In this document: positions 56,754 to 64,000 of the stretch, piece after piece | How positions within the stretch are numbered: the stretch's first letter is position 1 | Layout of the letters: every line of letters begins with the position of its first letter | NCBI RefSeq assembly: GCF_000717745.1 | Contig: NZ_JOBH01000010.1 | Coordinates: forward strand, 558,001 to 622,000 | Length of the DNA stretch: 64,000 bases | Source: Streptomyces violens | GTDB lineage: Bacteria; Actinomycetota; Actinomycetes; Streptomycetales; Streptomycetaceae | Direction: 5' to 3' | Program-made: the position numbers and the translations under genes | The notes under the pieces: model-generated | The model's database searches: none | What the model was told of the DNA's origin: nothing | What the model saw: only the letters and a program-made list of their open reading frames with translations

Positions 56754-57365
56754 ATGCTGCGCATGGTTATCGGAGAACAGCAGCACGAACGGGTCATGAT
56801 CGCGGCCAAGAGGCCGGAGCGATACCACTGGATCCTGGCGGGCGTCCTCGTCGTGGTCGGGCTGCCGGCAGGGTTTTTGCTGGGGTCGGTCCGCCTCCTC
56901 ATCGCCGCGGCCACGGCGCTCATATGCGTCCTCGTGCTGATCCGTATCGGCAAGGCGTGCAGCGTCACCGTGACGGAGAAGGACGTCCAGTACCGCGGCA
57001 TCCTCGGCAGGACGCGCCGCATCCCCCGCGAGGACATCGCCGCGGTGCTCTACGCCCCGCACCTCAATACCGGCTACAACCAGCACTCGGACTGGCTGGT
57101 GCTGCTCGACGAGCACGGCAGGCGGCTGCTCCGGCTCACCAGCCACAGCATCTGGCCGCAGGAAGAGGTCAAGCGCGTGTGCGACGCGGTAGGCGGACCC
57201 ACCGTCTATCTGCCCGACACGCAGGCCCGTGAGCTGCGCCGGAACTACCCCAAGGCGATGCCGTACCACGTTGCCCACCCCGCTGTCTCCGGCTGCCTCC
57301 TCGCCGTGCTCATCATCGCCGTCGTCGCCGTCGGCGTGACCGTCGTGACGGTGCTGAACCCGTAG
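56754..57365 (+). CDS. Membrane protein with PH-like domain
   Basis: About 203 aa; a second ATG at 56763 is possible. Two hydrophobic stretches near the start (WILAGVLVVVGLPAGFLL, LLIAAATALICVLVLI), then a soluble PH-like core (SVTVTEKDVQYRGILGRTRRIPREDIAAV) and one C-terminal segment (LLAVLIIAVVAVGVTVV). A TTGACA at 56743-56748 with TATCGG 16 bases on might be a promoter inside the present start, which would favour a later start at MIAAKRPER. Function unknown. Confidence 0.7.
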   Translation: MLRMVIGEQQHERVMIAAKRPERYHWILAGVLVVVGLPAGFLLGSVRLLIAAATALICVLVLIRIGKACSVTVTEKDVQYRGILGRTRRIPREDIAAVLYAPHLNTGYNQHSDWLVLLDEHGRRLLRLTSHSIWPQEEVKRVCDAVGGPTVYLPDTQARELRRNYPKAMPYHVAHPAVSGCLLAVLIIAVVAVGVTVVTVLNP

Positions 57366-57388
57366 CGGCCGACAGGGGCCCTGGTGGG

Positions 57389-58696
57389 TCAGTTCTCCGG
57401 GCCCGGGAGCTGGATCACCGGGAAGCTGCCCGTCGCCGTCGGGGCGTTCTCCGGGAGCCAGAGGACGGCGACGGCGCCGGTCGTGCCGTCGACGGCGGGC
57501 TCCGCGTTGCGGAAGGTCAGCCGCGCGCCCAGTACGCGTGCCTGGCCCGCCGCGATGGTCAGGCCCAGGCCGTGGCCGCGGCCGGCGCGGTCGCTGCTGC
57601 CGGTGCGGAAGCGGCTCGGGCCCTCGCGCAGCAGCGCCTCGGGGAAGCCCGGCCCGTGGTCGCGGACCCGGATCACCCGGCCCTCGACCGTGACCTCGAC
57701 CGGCGGCCTGCCGTGCCGGGACGCGTTGGCGATGAGGTTGCCGAGGATGCGCTCCAGGCGGCGCGGGTCGGTGCTGACCTCCGCGTCCCGCACGACCTCG
57801 ACCTCGATGTCCGGCCCCAGCGCACGCACCCGCCGCCGGACGAACTCCCCGAGGTCCACGTCCTGCAGCTCGGCCCGCTCGGCGTAGCCGTCCAGCCGGG
57901 CCACCTCCAGTACGTCCTCCACCAGCGTCCGCATGGCCTGCGCCCGGTCCCGTACGAGCTCGGTCGGGCGGCCCGGGGGCAGCAGTTCGGCCGCCGTGAG
58001 CAGCCCGGTGACCGGCGTGCGCAGCTCGTGCGCGATGTCGGCGGTGACCCGCCGCTCGGCCTCGATACGGGTCTGCAGCGCGTCCGACATGGCGTCCACG
58101 GCCCGCGCCAGCTCGTCGGTCTCGTCGCGCACCCGGCCGCCGATCTCGTCCCGTACGCGCACGGACGTGTCGCCCTCGGCGAGCTTGCGGGCCGCCCCGG
58201 CCGCCTTCCGCAGCCGCTGGGAGAGCCGGCCGCCGACCAGCACGCCCAGCGCGCAGCCCGCCGCGACGACCGAGATGGACCCGATGAACAGTGCCTGGTC
58301 CAGGTCGTCCAGGACGGTGAAGCGGTCGGGGTAGTCGTTGTGGAGGGAGAGCACCCGGCCGTCGTCCAGCGGCGCCGCGGCCCACACCTCGGGCGCGCCC
58401 TCCCCGCTGTCCTCCAGGTAGGTGGCGCGCCGGCCCTCGGCGACCTCGGCGCGCAGCTCCTCGGGCAGCTTCGGGTCGTCGATGCGGGCGCCGAACTGGA
58501 GCCGGCTGGTGGTCTCGTAGATCCGCTGGGTGAAGTTCAGCCGCTCGATCTGCACGTCGCGGCTGTTGTCGAGCATCGAGACGCGGGCGGCGTTGTGCAC
58601 GACGACGCTCAGCGCGATCGCGACCAGCGCGCCGACGAGCGCGATCGCCGCGCTGAGCTTCCAGCGCAGTCCCGTACGCAGGGCGAGGCCGACCAC
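57389..58696 (-). CDS. cseC: Cell-envelope stress sensor kinase CseC
   Basis: 435 aa from a GTG, seven bases after the cseB stop. Two membrane segments (about 14-36 and 133-156) enclose an extracytoplasmic sensor domain; then HAMP, HisKA with the phosphoacceptor His in TADIAHELRTPVTGLL, and HATPase (NLIANASRHG, DHGPGFP, GHGLGLTIAAG). In S. coelicolor CseC detects wall damage, for example by vancomycin, and phosphorylates CseB. Order and orientation match sigE-cseA-cseB-cseC. Confidence 0.95.
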   Translation of the reverse strand: MVGLALRTGLRWKLSAAIALVGALVAIALSVVVHNAARVSMLDNSRDVQIERLNFTQRIYETTSRLQFGARIDDPKLPEELRAEVAEGRRATYLEDSGEGAPEVWAAAPLDDGRVLSLHNDYPDRFTVLDDLDQALFIGSISVVAAGCALGVLVGGRLSQRLRKAAGAARKLAEGDTSVRVRDEIGGRVRDETDELARAVDAMSDALQTRIEAERRVTADIAHELRTPVTGLLTAAELLPPGRPTELVRDRAQAMRTLVEDVLEVARLDGYAERAELQDVDLGEFVRRRVRALGPDIEVEVVRDAEVSTDPRRLERILGNLIANASRHGRPPVEVTVEGRVIRVRDHGPGFPEALLREGPSRFRTGSSDRAGRGHGLGLTIAAGQARVLGARLTFRNAEPAVDGTTGAVAVLWLPENAPTATGSFPVIQLPGPEN

Positions 58697-58703
58697 CGGC
58701 GGG

Positions 58704-59417
58704 TCAGCCTCTCAGCTTGTAGCCGAAGCCGCGGACCGTCTCGATCCGGTCCTGGCCGATCTTGCCGCGCAGCCGCTGGACGTGGACGTCCACGACCCGG
58801 GTGTCGCCGCCCCAGCCGTAGTCCCACACCCGCTCCAGCAGCCGGTCGCGGGAGAGCACCGTGCCGGGCGCGTCGGAGAACTCCAGCAGCAGCCGCATCT
58901 CGGTCGGCGTCAGCGCCACCGGCTCGCCGCCCTTGCGCACCTCCATGCCCTCGGTGTCGATCTCCAGGTCACCGAAGCGCAGCAGCCCGTCGGCGGCCGG
59001 CGCCGCCGCGTCCTTGCCCGCACCACTGCGGGCGTCCGGGCCGCTCGCGTGCCCGAAGCGGCGCAGCACGGCCCGTATACGGGCCACCAGTACAGCCCCG
59101 TCGAACGGCTTGGTGACGTAGTCGTCGGCGCCCGCCTCCAGGCCGAGCACCACGTCGATGGAGTCGGCCCGCGCGGACAGCATGATCACCGGGACCGTCG
59201 ACTCGTCCCGGATCCGCCGGCACAGGCTCACGCCGTCCAGGCCCGGCACCATCACGTCCAGCAGGGCGATGTCGGGCCGGGTCGCACGAAAGGCGTCCAG
59301 GCCCGACAGCCCGTCGGGCATCGCCGTCACGCGGAAGCCGTCGCGCTCCAGCGCGAGCTGGGTGGCCTCCCTGATGACATCGTCGTCCTCGACGAAGAGC
59401 ACATGGGTCTCGGCCAT
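58704..59417 (-). CDS. cseB: Response regulator CseB
   Basis: 237 aa from the ATG giving MAETHVLFVEDDDVI. OmpR type: receiver with phospho-Asp in IALLDVMVPGLDG, Thr/Ser switch in IMLSAR, Lys in VTKPFD; winged helix with LTPTEMRLLLEF and TRVVDVHVQRLRGKIG. Phosphorylated CseB activates the sigE promoter in S. coelicolor. A Gly/Ala linker (SGPDARSGAGKDAAAPAAD) joins the domains. It is eight bases downstream of cseA. Confidence 0.95.
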   Translation of the reverse strand: MAETHVLFVEDDDVIREATQLALERDGFRVTAMPDGLSGLDAFRATRPDIALLDVMVPGLDGVSLCRRIRDESTVPVIMLSARADSIDVVLGLEAGADDYVTKPFDGAVLVARIRAVLRRFGHASGPDARSGAGKDAAAPAADGLLRFGDLEIDTEGMEVRKGGEPVALTPTEMRLLLEFSDAPGTVLSRDRLLERVWDYGWGGDTRVVDVHVQRLRGKIGQDRIETVRGFGYKLRG

Positions 59418-59425
59418 GCCGGTTC

Positions 59426-60157
59426 TCAGTCCTCCGAAGGTGTCGCGCTGGTCTCGGCGCCGTCCACGGTCTTGCTGTAGTCGGTGTGGTAGCGGGAGTA
59501 CTCGCTGAAGCGGTGCTTCGCCCAGCGGTACGTCATCACATCCTCGCCGGTGGGGCAGCACACCGCGTCACCGGTGCCGTACGTCTGCTTGGTGATCTCC
59601 AGCTCGCCCTTGCTCACCCCGGCGTAGACCGGCGGCTGCTCGTTGCTGAAGACGTTCTCATAGCCCTTGTCGCCCTTGCGGTACACATACGAGCCGATCC
59701 CGACGGAGTCCGCGCAGGTCATCACGTTGATGATCACGTCGGCGCTCTTCCCGCCGGTCAGCGCGGCGTACGTGACGTCTATCGGGTACTCGTCCGCCGT
59801 GCACGGCTTGGCCAGGGTCTTCTTCACGTCGGCGCCGACCTTGGGGTCCTTGCGCAGCAGCGCCCGCGCGTCGACTTTCTTGTACGCCACGGAGGACGAG
59901 GGGGAGGGCGTCGGCGTCGCGCTGCGGGCCCGGGACGGCACGGGGCTGTTGGCCGCCGAGCCCTCCGACCGGACCCCGTCACCGGTCGCGTCGCACCCGG
60001 CCATCAGCAGCCCCACCGCCGCGGTCGCCGCGAGGGCCGTACCGGCCGTGCGCCACCAGCCCCCGGGCAGGCGCGGGAAAGCGGCCGGCCGCTTCCCGGC
60101 CGGCCCGCCGTCGGCTCCGCCGCCTCTGGTCACACCGCTCCTGCTCACCATGCCCAT
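59426..60157 (-). CDS. cseA: Lipoprotein CseA, negative modulator of sigma-E
   Basis: 243 aa from the ATG at 60157 (60151 and upstream starts are possible). A basic N-region, a hydrophobic segment (TALAATAAVGLLMAG) and the lipobox LMAGC (Cys55) mark a lipoprotein. The extracellular domain has Cys residues in KPCTADEYP, VMTCADSVG and DAVCCPTGE that may form disulfides. In S. coelicolor its loss raises sigE expression, probably by affecting CseC. It starts 40 bases after sigE. Confidence 0.9.
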   Translation of the reverse strand: MGMVSRSGVTRGGGADGGPAGKRPAAFPRLPGGWWRTAGTALAATAAVGLLMAGCDATGDGVRSEGSAANSPVPSRARSATPTPSPSSSVAYKKVDARALLRKDPKVGADVKKTLAKPCTADEYPIDVTYAALTGGKSADVIINVMTCADSVGIGSYVYRKGDKGYENVFSNEQPPVYAGVSKGELEITKQTYGTGDAVCCPTGEDVMTYRWAKHRFSEYSRYHTDYSKTVDGAETSATPSED

Positions 60158-60181
60158 CACCCGCCGCCGGCCCGGGGACCG

Positions 60182-60197
60182 CCGGCTCCGCAGCCGG
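60182..60197 (-). terminator. Hairpin between sigE and cseA
   Basis: CCGGCT-GCGG-AGCCGG on the minus strand begins directly after the sigE stop. In S. coelicolor most sigE transcripts are reported to end just after sigE, so this is a candidate attenuator. Confidence 0.45.
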
Positions 60198-60749
60198 TCA
60201 GGCCGCGCACCGCTCCCGCTCCTGGTCGTCACGCTCCAGTACGCGCGCGTCGGCCTCGCGGTTCACCAGCTCCTGGCGCAGCCGGGCCAGCGCCCGGTGC
60301 AGCGTGCTCTTGACCGTCCCCGTGGACATGCCCAGCGCCGCCGCGGTCTCCTCCGTACTCATCTGCTCCCAGTGTCGCAGGACGACGACGCTGCGCTGCT
60401 TGGGAGCCAGTACCGAGAGGATGTCCATCAGCAGGGCACGGTCGGCGCGCTGCTCGGTGCCGTCGTCCACGCTCGCGTCCGGGAGCTGCTCGGTCGGCAC
60501 CTCCTCCAGCTTGCGCGCGCGCCACCACTCGGTCCGCGTGTTGATCATGACGCGGCGCAGGTAGGCGTCGGCGAGCGACTTGTCGGCGATGCCGTCCCAG
60601 CGCCCGTACGTGCGGACCAGCGCCGTCTGCAGGAGGTCCTGCGCGTCGACCGGGTCGGGCACCAGACGCCGCGCGCTGCGGAGCAGGGCGTCCTGCCGCG
60701 TACGCACGTATTCCTCGAAGTCCAGTACCTTGCCGCCGCTGGTCGCCAT
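60198..60749 (-). CDS. sigE: ECF sigma factor SigE
   Basis: 183 aa from the ATG (MATSGGKVLDFEEYV) with GGAGG eight bases upstream; a GTG 11 codons earlier is weaker. Region 2 (EEYVRTRQDALLRSARRLVPDPVDAQDLLQTALVRTYGRW) and region 4 (LAPKQRSVVVLRHWEQMSTEETAAALGMSTGTVKSTLHRAL) are complete. It closely resembles S. coelicolor SigE, which drives wall-repair genes. No anti-sigma factor is adjacent; control is by CseB/CseC at transcription. Confidence 0.96.
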   Translation of the reverse strand: MATSGGKVLDFEEYVRTRQDALLRSARRLVPDPVDAQDLLQTALVRTYGRWDGIADKSLADAYLRRVMINTRTEWWRARKLEEVPTEQLPDASVDDGTEQRADRALLMDILSVLAPKQRSVVVLRHWEQMSTEETAAALGMSTGTVKSTLHRALARLRQELVNREADARVLERDDQERERCAA

Positions 60750-61056
60750 CCCGACGCCTCCGTTTCCGCCTGCGTTCCCCACGTTGTCCGTGCCGGTGGT
60801 CGTGGACCGGCCGAGCGCCTCGGCACACGGTGGTCCGTCTCCAGCACGAAGACGAAGCTACGGAGGGGGTGTTGCGGCGTCATGCGCGCCCGGCGCACAG
60901 CGGATGCACGGAAATCCGTCGGTTGTGTAACAGCGGCGCGGCGCTCCTCCTTGCGGGGGACGGGAGCGGCGGCGAGGTCCTCCTCCAGGGGGAGGACGGG
61001 CCCTCCGTACGGGGGCCCGCCGGGATCACGGCGACCGGAGCCGGTACCGGCCGGGA
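60750..61056. promoter_or_regulatory. sigE leader and promoter region (307 bp)
   Basis: Contains the sigma-E-type promoter at 60848-60875 and a leader of about 95 bases. The part beyond 60880 toward mutY (plus-strand 60880-61056) shows no gene and no clear signal. Confidence 0.55.
60848..60875 (-). promoter_or_regulatory. sigE promoter (sigma-E/ECF type)
   Basis: On the minus strand GCAAC (complement of 60871-60875), 16 bp after AAC, then CGTCTTC (complement of 60848-60854). This fits the AAC-N16-CGTC pattern of Streptomyces sigma-E promoters and implies autoregulation with CseB input. Confidence 0.75.
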
Positions 61057-62106
61057 TCAGGTCAGCGGGAGCCGGTACAGGCCGTCCGGCAGCGGTTCCA
61101 CCAGCCCGTCGGCGACCAGCCCGTCCAGCGCGCGGGCCCGCTGGATCGGCTCGTGCCACACCGCGTCCAGCTTCGCCTGCGGCACCGGCGCGACGGCCTC
61201 GCGCAGCACGGCCAGCAGCTTGCCGCGCACCTGGCGGTCGGTGCCCGCGTACGTCTGGACGCGCCGCGGCGGGCCCTCGTGCTCGGGGGAGCCGGCCAGC
61301 CGCCAGGCGCACTGCGCGGCGACCGGGCAGCGCACGCACTCCGGGCTGCGCGCCGTGCACACCAGCGCGCCCAGCTCCATCGTGGCCGCGGCCCACTTCG
61401 CGGCCGTCTCCTCGTCCTCGGGCAGCAGCGCGCGGGCGAGCTTGCGCTCGGCGGCGGTGGTGGCGTTCGGCGGGTACTGGCGGCCGGTGACCGCGCGGGC
61501 GAAGACCCGGCGGACGTTCGTGTCGAGGACCGCGTGCCGCTGGCCGTACGCGAAGGAGGCCACAGCCGCGGCGGTGTACTCGCCGACGCCGGGCAGCGCC
61601 AGCAGCTGGGCGTGCTCGCGCGGTACGTCGCCGCCGTGCCGCTCCCTTATCGCGGAGGCGGCGGCGTGCAGCCGCAGCGCGCGCCGCGGGTAGCCGAGCC
61701 GGCCCCAGGCGCGCACCGCCTCGCCGGACGGCTCGGCGGCCAGGTCGGCCGGGCGGGGCCAGCGGGCCAGCCACTGCTCGTAGACCGGCAGGACACGGTT
61801 GACGGGCGTCTGCTGCAGCATGAATTCGCTGACCATCACGCCCCAGGCACCCGCCTCGGGGCGGCGCCACGGCAGATCGCGGGCGTGCTCGTCGAACCAG
61901 TCGTTGACCGGTGCGTGCAGCCGCCGGCCGGCCGCGTCGGCGGCGTCGGCGGCATCCGTGGCGGCGCCGGTGACGGATGCGGCAGCGGGGGCGGAGGCGG
62001 CGGCGGAGTCGGCGGGGCGCGGCGCCGGGGTCCCGGCGGGGCGTCCGGTGCCGGGCTCCACGGCGGCGTCGCCGGCGGACTGGGCGGTGGCAGGAGTGGA
62101 AGTCAT
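61057..62106 (-). CDS. mutY: A/G-specific adenine glycosylase MutY
   Basis: 349 aa from MTSTPATAQS. About 60 Ala/Pro-rich residues precede the core. Catalytic Glu94 is in SEFMLQQT; the HhH-GPD segment LLALPGVGEYTAAAVASF and catalytic Asp in AVLDTNVRRVFAR follow; the [4Fe-4S] loop is CTARSPECVRCPVAAQC (C-X6-C-X2-C-X5-C). It removes A opposite 8-oxoG. The C-terminal NUDIX-like domain of E. coli MutY is largely replaced by a short region, as in many actinobacteria. Confidence 0.95.
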   Translation of the reverse strand: MTSTPATAQSAGDAAVEPGTGRPAGTPAPRPADSAAASAPAAASVTGAATDAADAADAAGRRLHAPVNDWFDEHARDLPWRRPEAGAWGVMVSEFMLQQTPVNRVLPVYEQWLARWPRPADLAAEPSGEAVRAWGRLGYPRRALRLHAAASAIRERHGGDVPREHAQLLALPGVGEYTAAAVASFAYGQRHAVLDTNVRRVFARAVTGRQYPPNATTAAERKLARALLPEDEETAAKWAAATMELGALVCTARSPECVRCPVAAQCAWRLAGSPEHEGPPRRVQTYAGTDRQVRGKLLAVLREAVAPVPQAKLDAVWHEPIQRARALDGLVADGLVEPLPDGLYRLPLT

Positions 62107-62272
62107 GGCACCGCCGATCCTGACACGGGGCCCCGCGCCGGTGAAACGCGCCGGGCCCGAGCCGCCCGTTGTGCACCTGCACGTGGTAATCGGACTGCTG
62201 CAACGGGGCGTGCGCGGGGCCGCCGGGGAGGGTGCCGCGTGCCGCGTCCGGCCGGCGCGCGAGGATGCTGCC

Positions 62273-62761
62273 ATGAACGACAGCGCGCCCCCGCCCGGCA
62301 TCCAGCAGGCCCTCGCCGACCACACCACCATGACCCTCGCCTATACGGACGGCGACGGCCCCCAGGCGTGCGCCGTCCTGTACGCGCTGCACACCGGAGA
62401 CGAGGCCGGACCCGAGGACCCGGTCCCCTCCCTCCTCTTCGTCACCTCCGAGTCCACCCGCCACGGCCGTGCCCTGTCCGCCGCGCAGCCGGCGGCACCG
62501 GTCGCCTTCACCGCCCAGCGCGACGGCCAGGACTGGAGCGGCCTGACGGGTGTACAGGGGCGCGGCGTGTGCCGCCGGCTGGACGGCGGGGAGCGCAGGC
62601 GCGCCTGGCGTATGTACGCCGACCGCTTCCCCTATGTAGCGCTCAACCCCAAGCTCCGCGCCGCGATGGACCACACCGCCTTCTGGGAGCTGCGCCCCAC
62701 CTGGCTCCGTCTGATCGACAACGCCCGCGGTTTCGGCCACAAGGAGGAGTGGACCGCGTGA
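62273..62761 (+). CDS. Pyridoxamine 5'-phosphate oxidase-fold protein
   Basis: 162 aa from the ATG at 62273. The split-barrel pattern is visible: TLAYTDGDGPQACAVLYALH, SLLFVTSESTRHGRAL and VAFTAQRDGQDWSGLTGVQGRGVCRRL. The C-terminal FWELRPTWLRLIDNARGFGHKEEW is typical of flavin/F420-binding PNPOx-like or YhbP-type proteins. True PNPOx activity is unlikely at this length. It is divergent from mutY. Confidence 0.85.
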   Translation: MNDSAPPPGIQQALADHTTMTLAYTDGDGPQACAVLYALHTGDEAGPEDPVPSLLFVTSESTRHGRALSAAQPAAPVAFTAQRDGQDWSGLTGVQGRGVCRRLDGGERRRAWRMYADRFPYVALNPKLRAAMDHTAFWELRPTWLRLIDNARGFGHKEEWTA

Positions 62762-62918
62762 AGTCGCGGGCGAAGGTGGCCGGTTGACGCCCCGGGGTCG
62801 CTCATCCGGGCCAATTCTCCCTTCTGACCAGGAAGAACCGGGCAGATGATGGGAAAAGCCGGTGGTCCGTCGGCGGGTACTGGCTGGCATCCGGGCTGAT
62901 CTCTCGTACAGTTTCCGC

Positions 62919-63740
62919 GTGGGATCTCTGCGCAATCCGATCGGGCCGCTTCCCTCCTCCATCTACTGGCGACGGAGGGCGGTCGCGTGCGCGATCCTTG
63001 CGCTCCTCGTGCTCCTGGTGGTGTGGGCCGTCAACATGGGCAACACCAGCGGTGACGGCAGCTCGAACAGCAAGGGCTCGGCCGGCGGTCCCGCCACGTC
63101 CATCACCCCGGGACCCAACGCCACCGACTCCGGGATCAGCCAGAAGCCGGGCGGCCGCGACGAGTCGGGCGACGGCGGTACGGGCGGCGCCGACGCGGGC
63201 GCCGGCGGCGCGGGCAGCGGCGGTTCGGGCGGCTCCGGCACCGGAACGCCGATCGGCGAAGGCGGCGGTACGGGTACCGGCTCCGGCGCGGGCGCCGGCA
63301 GCGGCGGCGGCGTGCTCGTGCCGGGCGGCTCGGCGCTCGCCGACTGCACCGGCTCCGGGACGCGACTGACCCTGCGCAGCGTCAAGAACTCGTACGGCCC
63401 GGATGCCGAGCCGCGCTTCGAGCTGACCGTGAAGAACACCTCGGACGCGGACTGCAAGGTCGACCTCGGCCGCAAGGCCGCGGTACTGACGATCAGTCAC
63501 ACCGACAGCGACGCCCATGTGTACGCCTCGGACGACTGCCCGCCGGACACCGGCAGCGCCTTTGTGAAGGTCCCCGCCGGGTCCGCCGTCACGCGCACCA
63601 TCGAATGGGACCGCAAGCCCTCGGCCGCCCAGTGCGCCACCCCCGCCGCCAAGTCCGCCAAGCCCGGCACCTACCTCGCCGAGGCCACGGTCGCGGGCCT
63701 GAAGCCGGACAGCACGTCCTTCGTCCTCGCGAAGGACTGA
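62919..63740 (+). CDS. Membrane-anchored protein with Gly/Ser linker, unknown function
   Basis: 273 aa from the GTG at 62919 (MGSLRNPIGPLPSSIYWRRR); an earlier GTG at 62862 has no support. One membrane segment (AVACAILALLVLLVVWAV, about 21-38) is followed by about 100 residues of Gly/Ser/Thr (GGSGTGTPIGEGGGTG and similar) and a beta-rich outer domain (about 150-273) with four Cys (DCTGSG, ADCKVD, DDCPPD, AQCATP) that may form disulfides. It is conserved upstream of disA in Streptomyces as I recall. Role unknown. Confidence 0.82.
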   Translation: MGSLRNPIGPLPSSIYWRRRAVACAILALLVLLVVWAVNMGNTSGDGSSNSKGSAGGPATSITPGPNATDSGISQKPGGRDESGDGGTGGADAGAGGAGSGGSGGSGTGTPIGEGGGTGTGSGAGAGSGGGVLVPGGSALADCTGSGTRLTLRSVKNSYGPDAEPRFELTVKNTSDADCKVDLGRKAAVLTISHTDSDAHVYASDDCPPDTGSAFVKVPAGSAVTRTIEWDRKPSAAQCATPAAKSAKPGTYLAEATVAGLKPDSTSFVLAKD

Positions 63741-63761
63741 GCAAGGGCTGTAAGGAGCGGT

Positions 63762-63782
63762 CCCCGCGCTACGGGCGCGGGG
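63762..63782. terminator. Hairpin between the anchored protein gene and disA
   Basis: CCCCGCGC (63762-63769) pairs with GCGCGGGG (63775-63782) around TACGG, abutting the disA stop codon. Confidence 0.6.
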
Positions 63783-64000
63783 TCAGACGTACCGCTCCAG
63801 GATCGAGGATTCCGCGAGCCGACTGAGGCCCTCGCGGACGGAGCGGGCGCGGGCCTCGCCGACGCCGTCCACCGTCTGAAGGTCGTCGACGCTGGCGGCG
63901 AGGAGCTTCTGCAGGCCGCCGAAGTGGTCGACGAGGCGGTCGATGACCGCGCCGGGCAGCCGCGGGACCTTGGCCAGGAGGCGGAAGCCGCGCGGGGAGA
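63783..64000 (-). CDS. disA: DNA integrity scanning / diadenylate cyclase DisA, C-terminal end (truncated by window edge)
   Basis: Only the last 72 codons are present. The minus-strand frame contains the helix-hairpin-helix pattern [18 protein letters not shown] and ends in [12 protein letters not shown], which is characteristic of DisA. The full protein makes c-di-AMP and scans DNA for branched structures. The DAC domain lies outside the window. Confidence 0.9.
   Translation of the reverse strand, partial: SPRGFRLLAKVPRLPGAVIDRLVDHFGGLQKLLAASVDDLQTVDGVGEARARSVREGLSRLAESSILERYV

Overview
The window is very GC-rich, has strong G/C bias at third codon positions, many GTG starts and short GTGA/ATGA gene overlaps. 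Together with marker genes (tipA, lsr2, the sigE-cseABC cell-envelope stress operon, a BlaI/NAGS/Lsr2/ClpC block) this points firmly to a Streptomyces chromosome core region. From memory, the gene order from tipA through ftsH, the fol genes, nadB/nadC/coaX, lsr2, clpC and sigE-cse to disA matches the S. coelicolor SCO34xx-SCO33xx core; this was recalled, not searched.

Layout. 1-4.0 kb: the 3' end of an aldehyde dehydrogenase gene, DinB-like and PadR genes, a LysE-type exporter and tipA (a MerR-family thiopeptide sensor) with its characteristic promoter. 4-10.7 kb: a DedA protein with a long PYG-rich tail, a ThrE-type exporter, inorganic pyrophosphatase, a PBP4-type carboxypeptidase and an HEXXH zinc protein. 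11-22.4 kb: tilS-hpt-ftsH, then a folate cluster (folE, folP, folB, folK) interrupted by a membrane esterase and an MprF-like aminoacyl-phospholipid synthase gene. 22.4-26.2 kb: an OpuC-type compatible-solute ABC transporter. 26.3-32.5 kb: a coiled-coil membrane protein, an orphan NuoD overlapping a MidA/NDUFAF7-like methyltransferase, a NarL-type two-component system and a DUF1992 protein. 32.5-35.1 kb: an ArsR-type regulator, a small ORF and a threonine aldolase. 35.3-41.0 kb: a coenzyme cluster (DUF2520 dehydrogenase, panC, nadB, nadC, coaX) with start/stop overlaps at all junctions except panC-nadB, giving NAD and CoA precursors. 41-47.3 kb: small genes, BlaI-like regulator, short N-acetylglutamate synthase, lsr2, an SCO3374-family gene and clpC with ClgR-like boxes. 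47.4-53.2 kb: two tandem paralogous NACHT NTPases, one ending in leucine-rich repeats. 53.2-57.4 kb: an M23 peptidase, a TetR regulator divergent from a DHA2 multidrug exporter with paired operators, and a membrane protein. 57.4-60.9 kb: sigE-cseA-cseB-cseC on the minus strand with a sigma-E-type promoter. 61-64 kb: mutY, a PNPOx-fold protein, a Gly-rich anchored protein and the 3' end of disA.

The strongest candidates for overlooked biology are (i) the tandem NACHT / NACHT-LRR pair with a 34-bp inverted repeat upstream, architecturally like NLR immune receptors and bacterial anti-phage NACHT proteins, and (ii) the orphan NuoD2, which has Trp at the position of the complex I quinone-site Tyr, keeps the Arg that NDUFAF7 methylates, and is translationally coupled to an NDUFAF7-family methyltransferase gene. 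No tRNA, rRNA, insertion sequence, prophage or CRISPR array was seen. Start codons, motifs and hairpins were read by eye; no database search was run.
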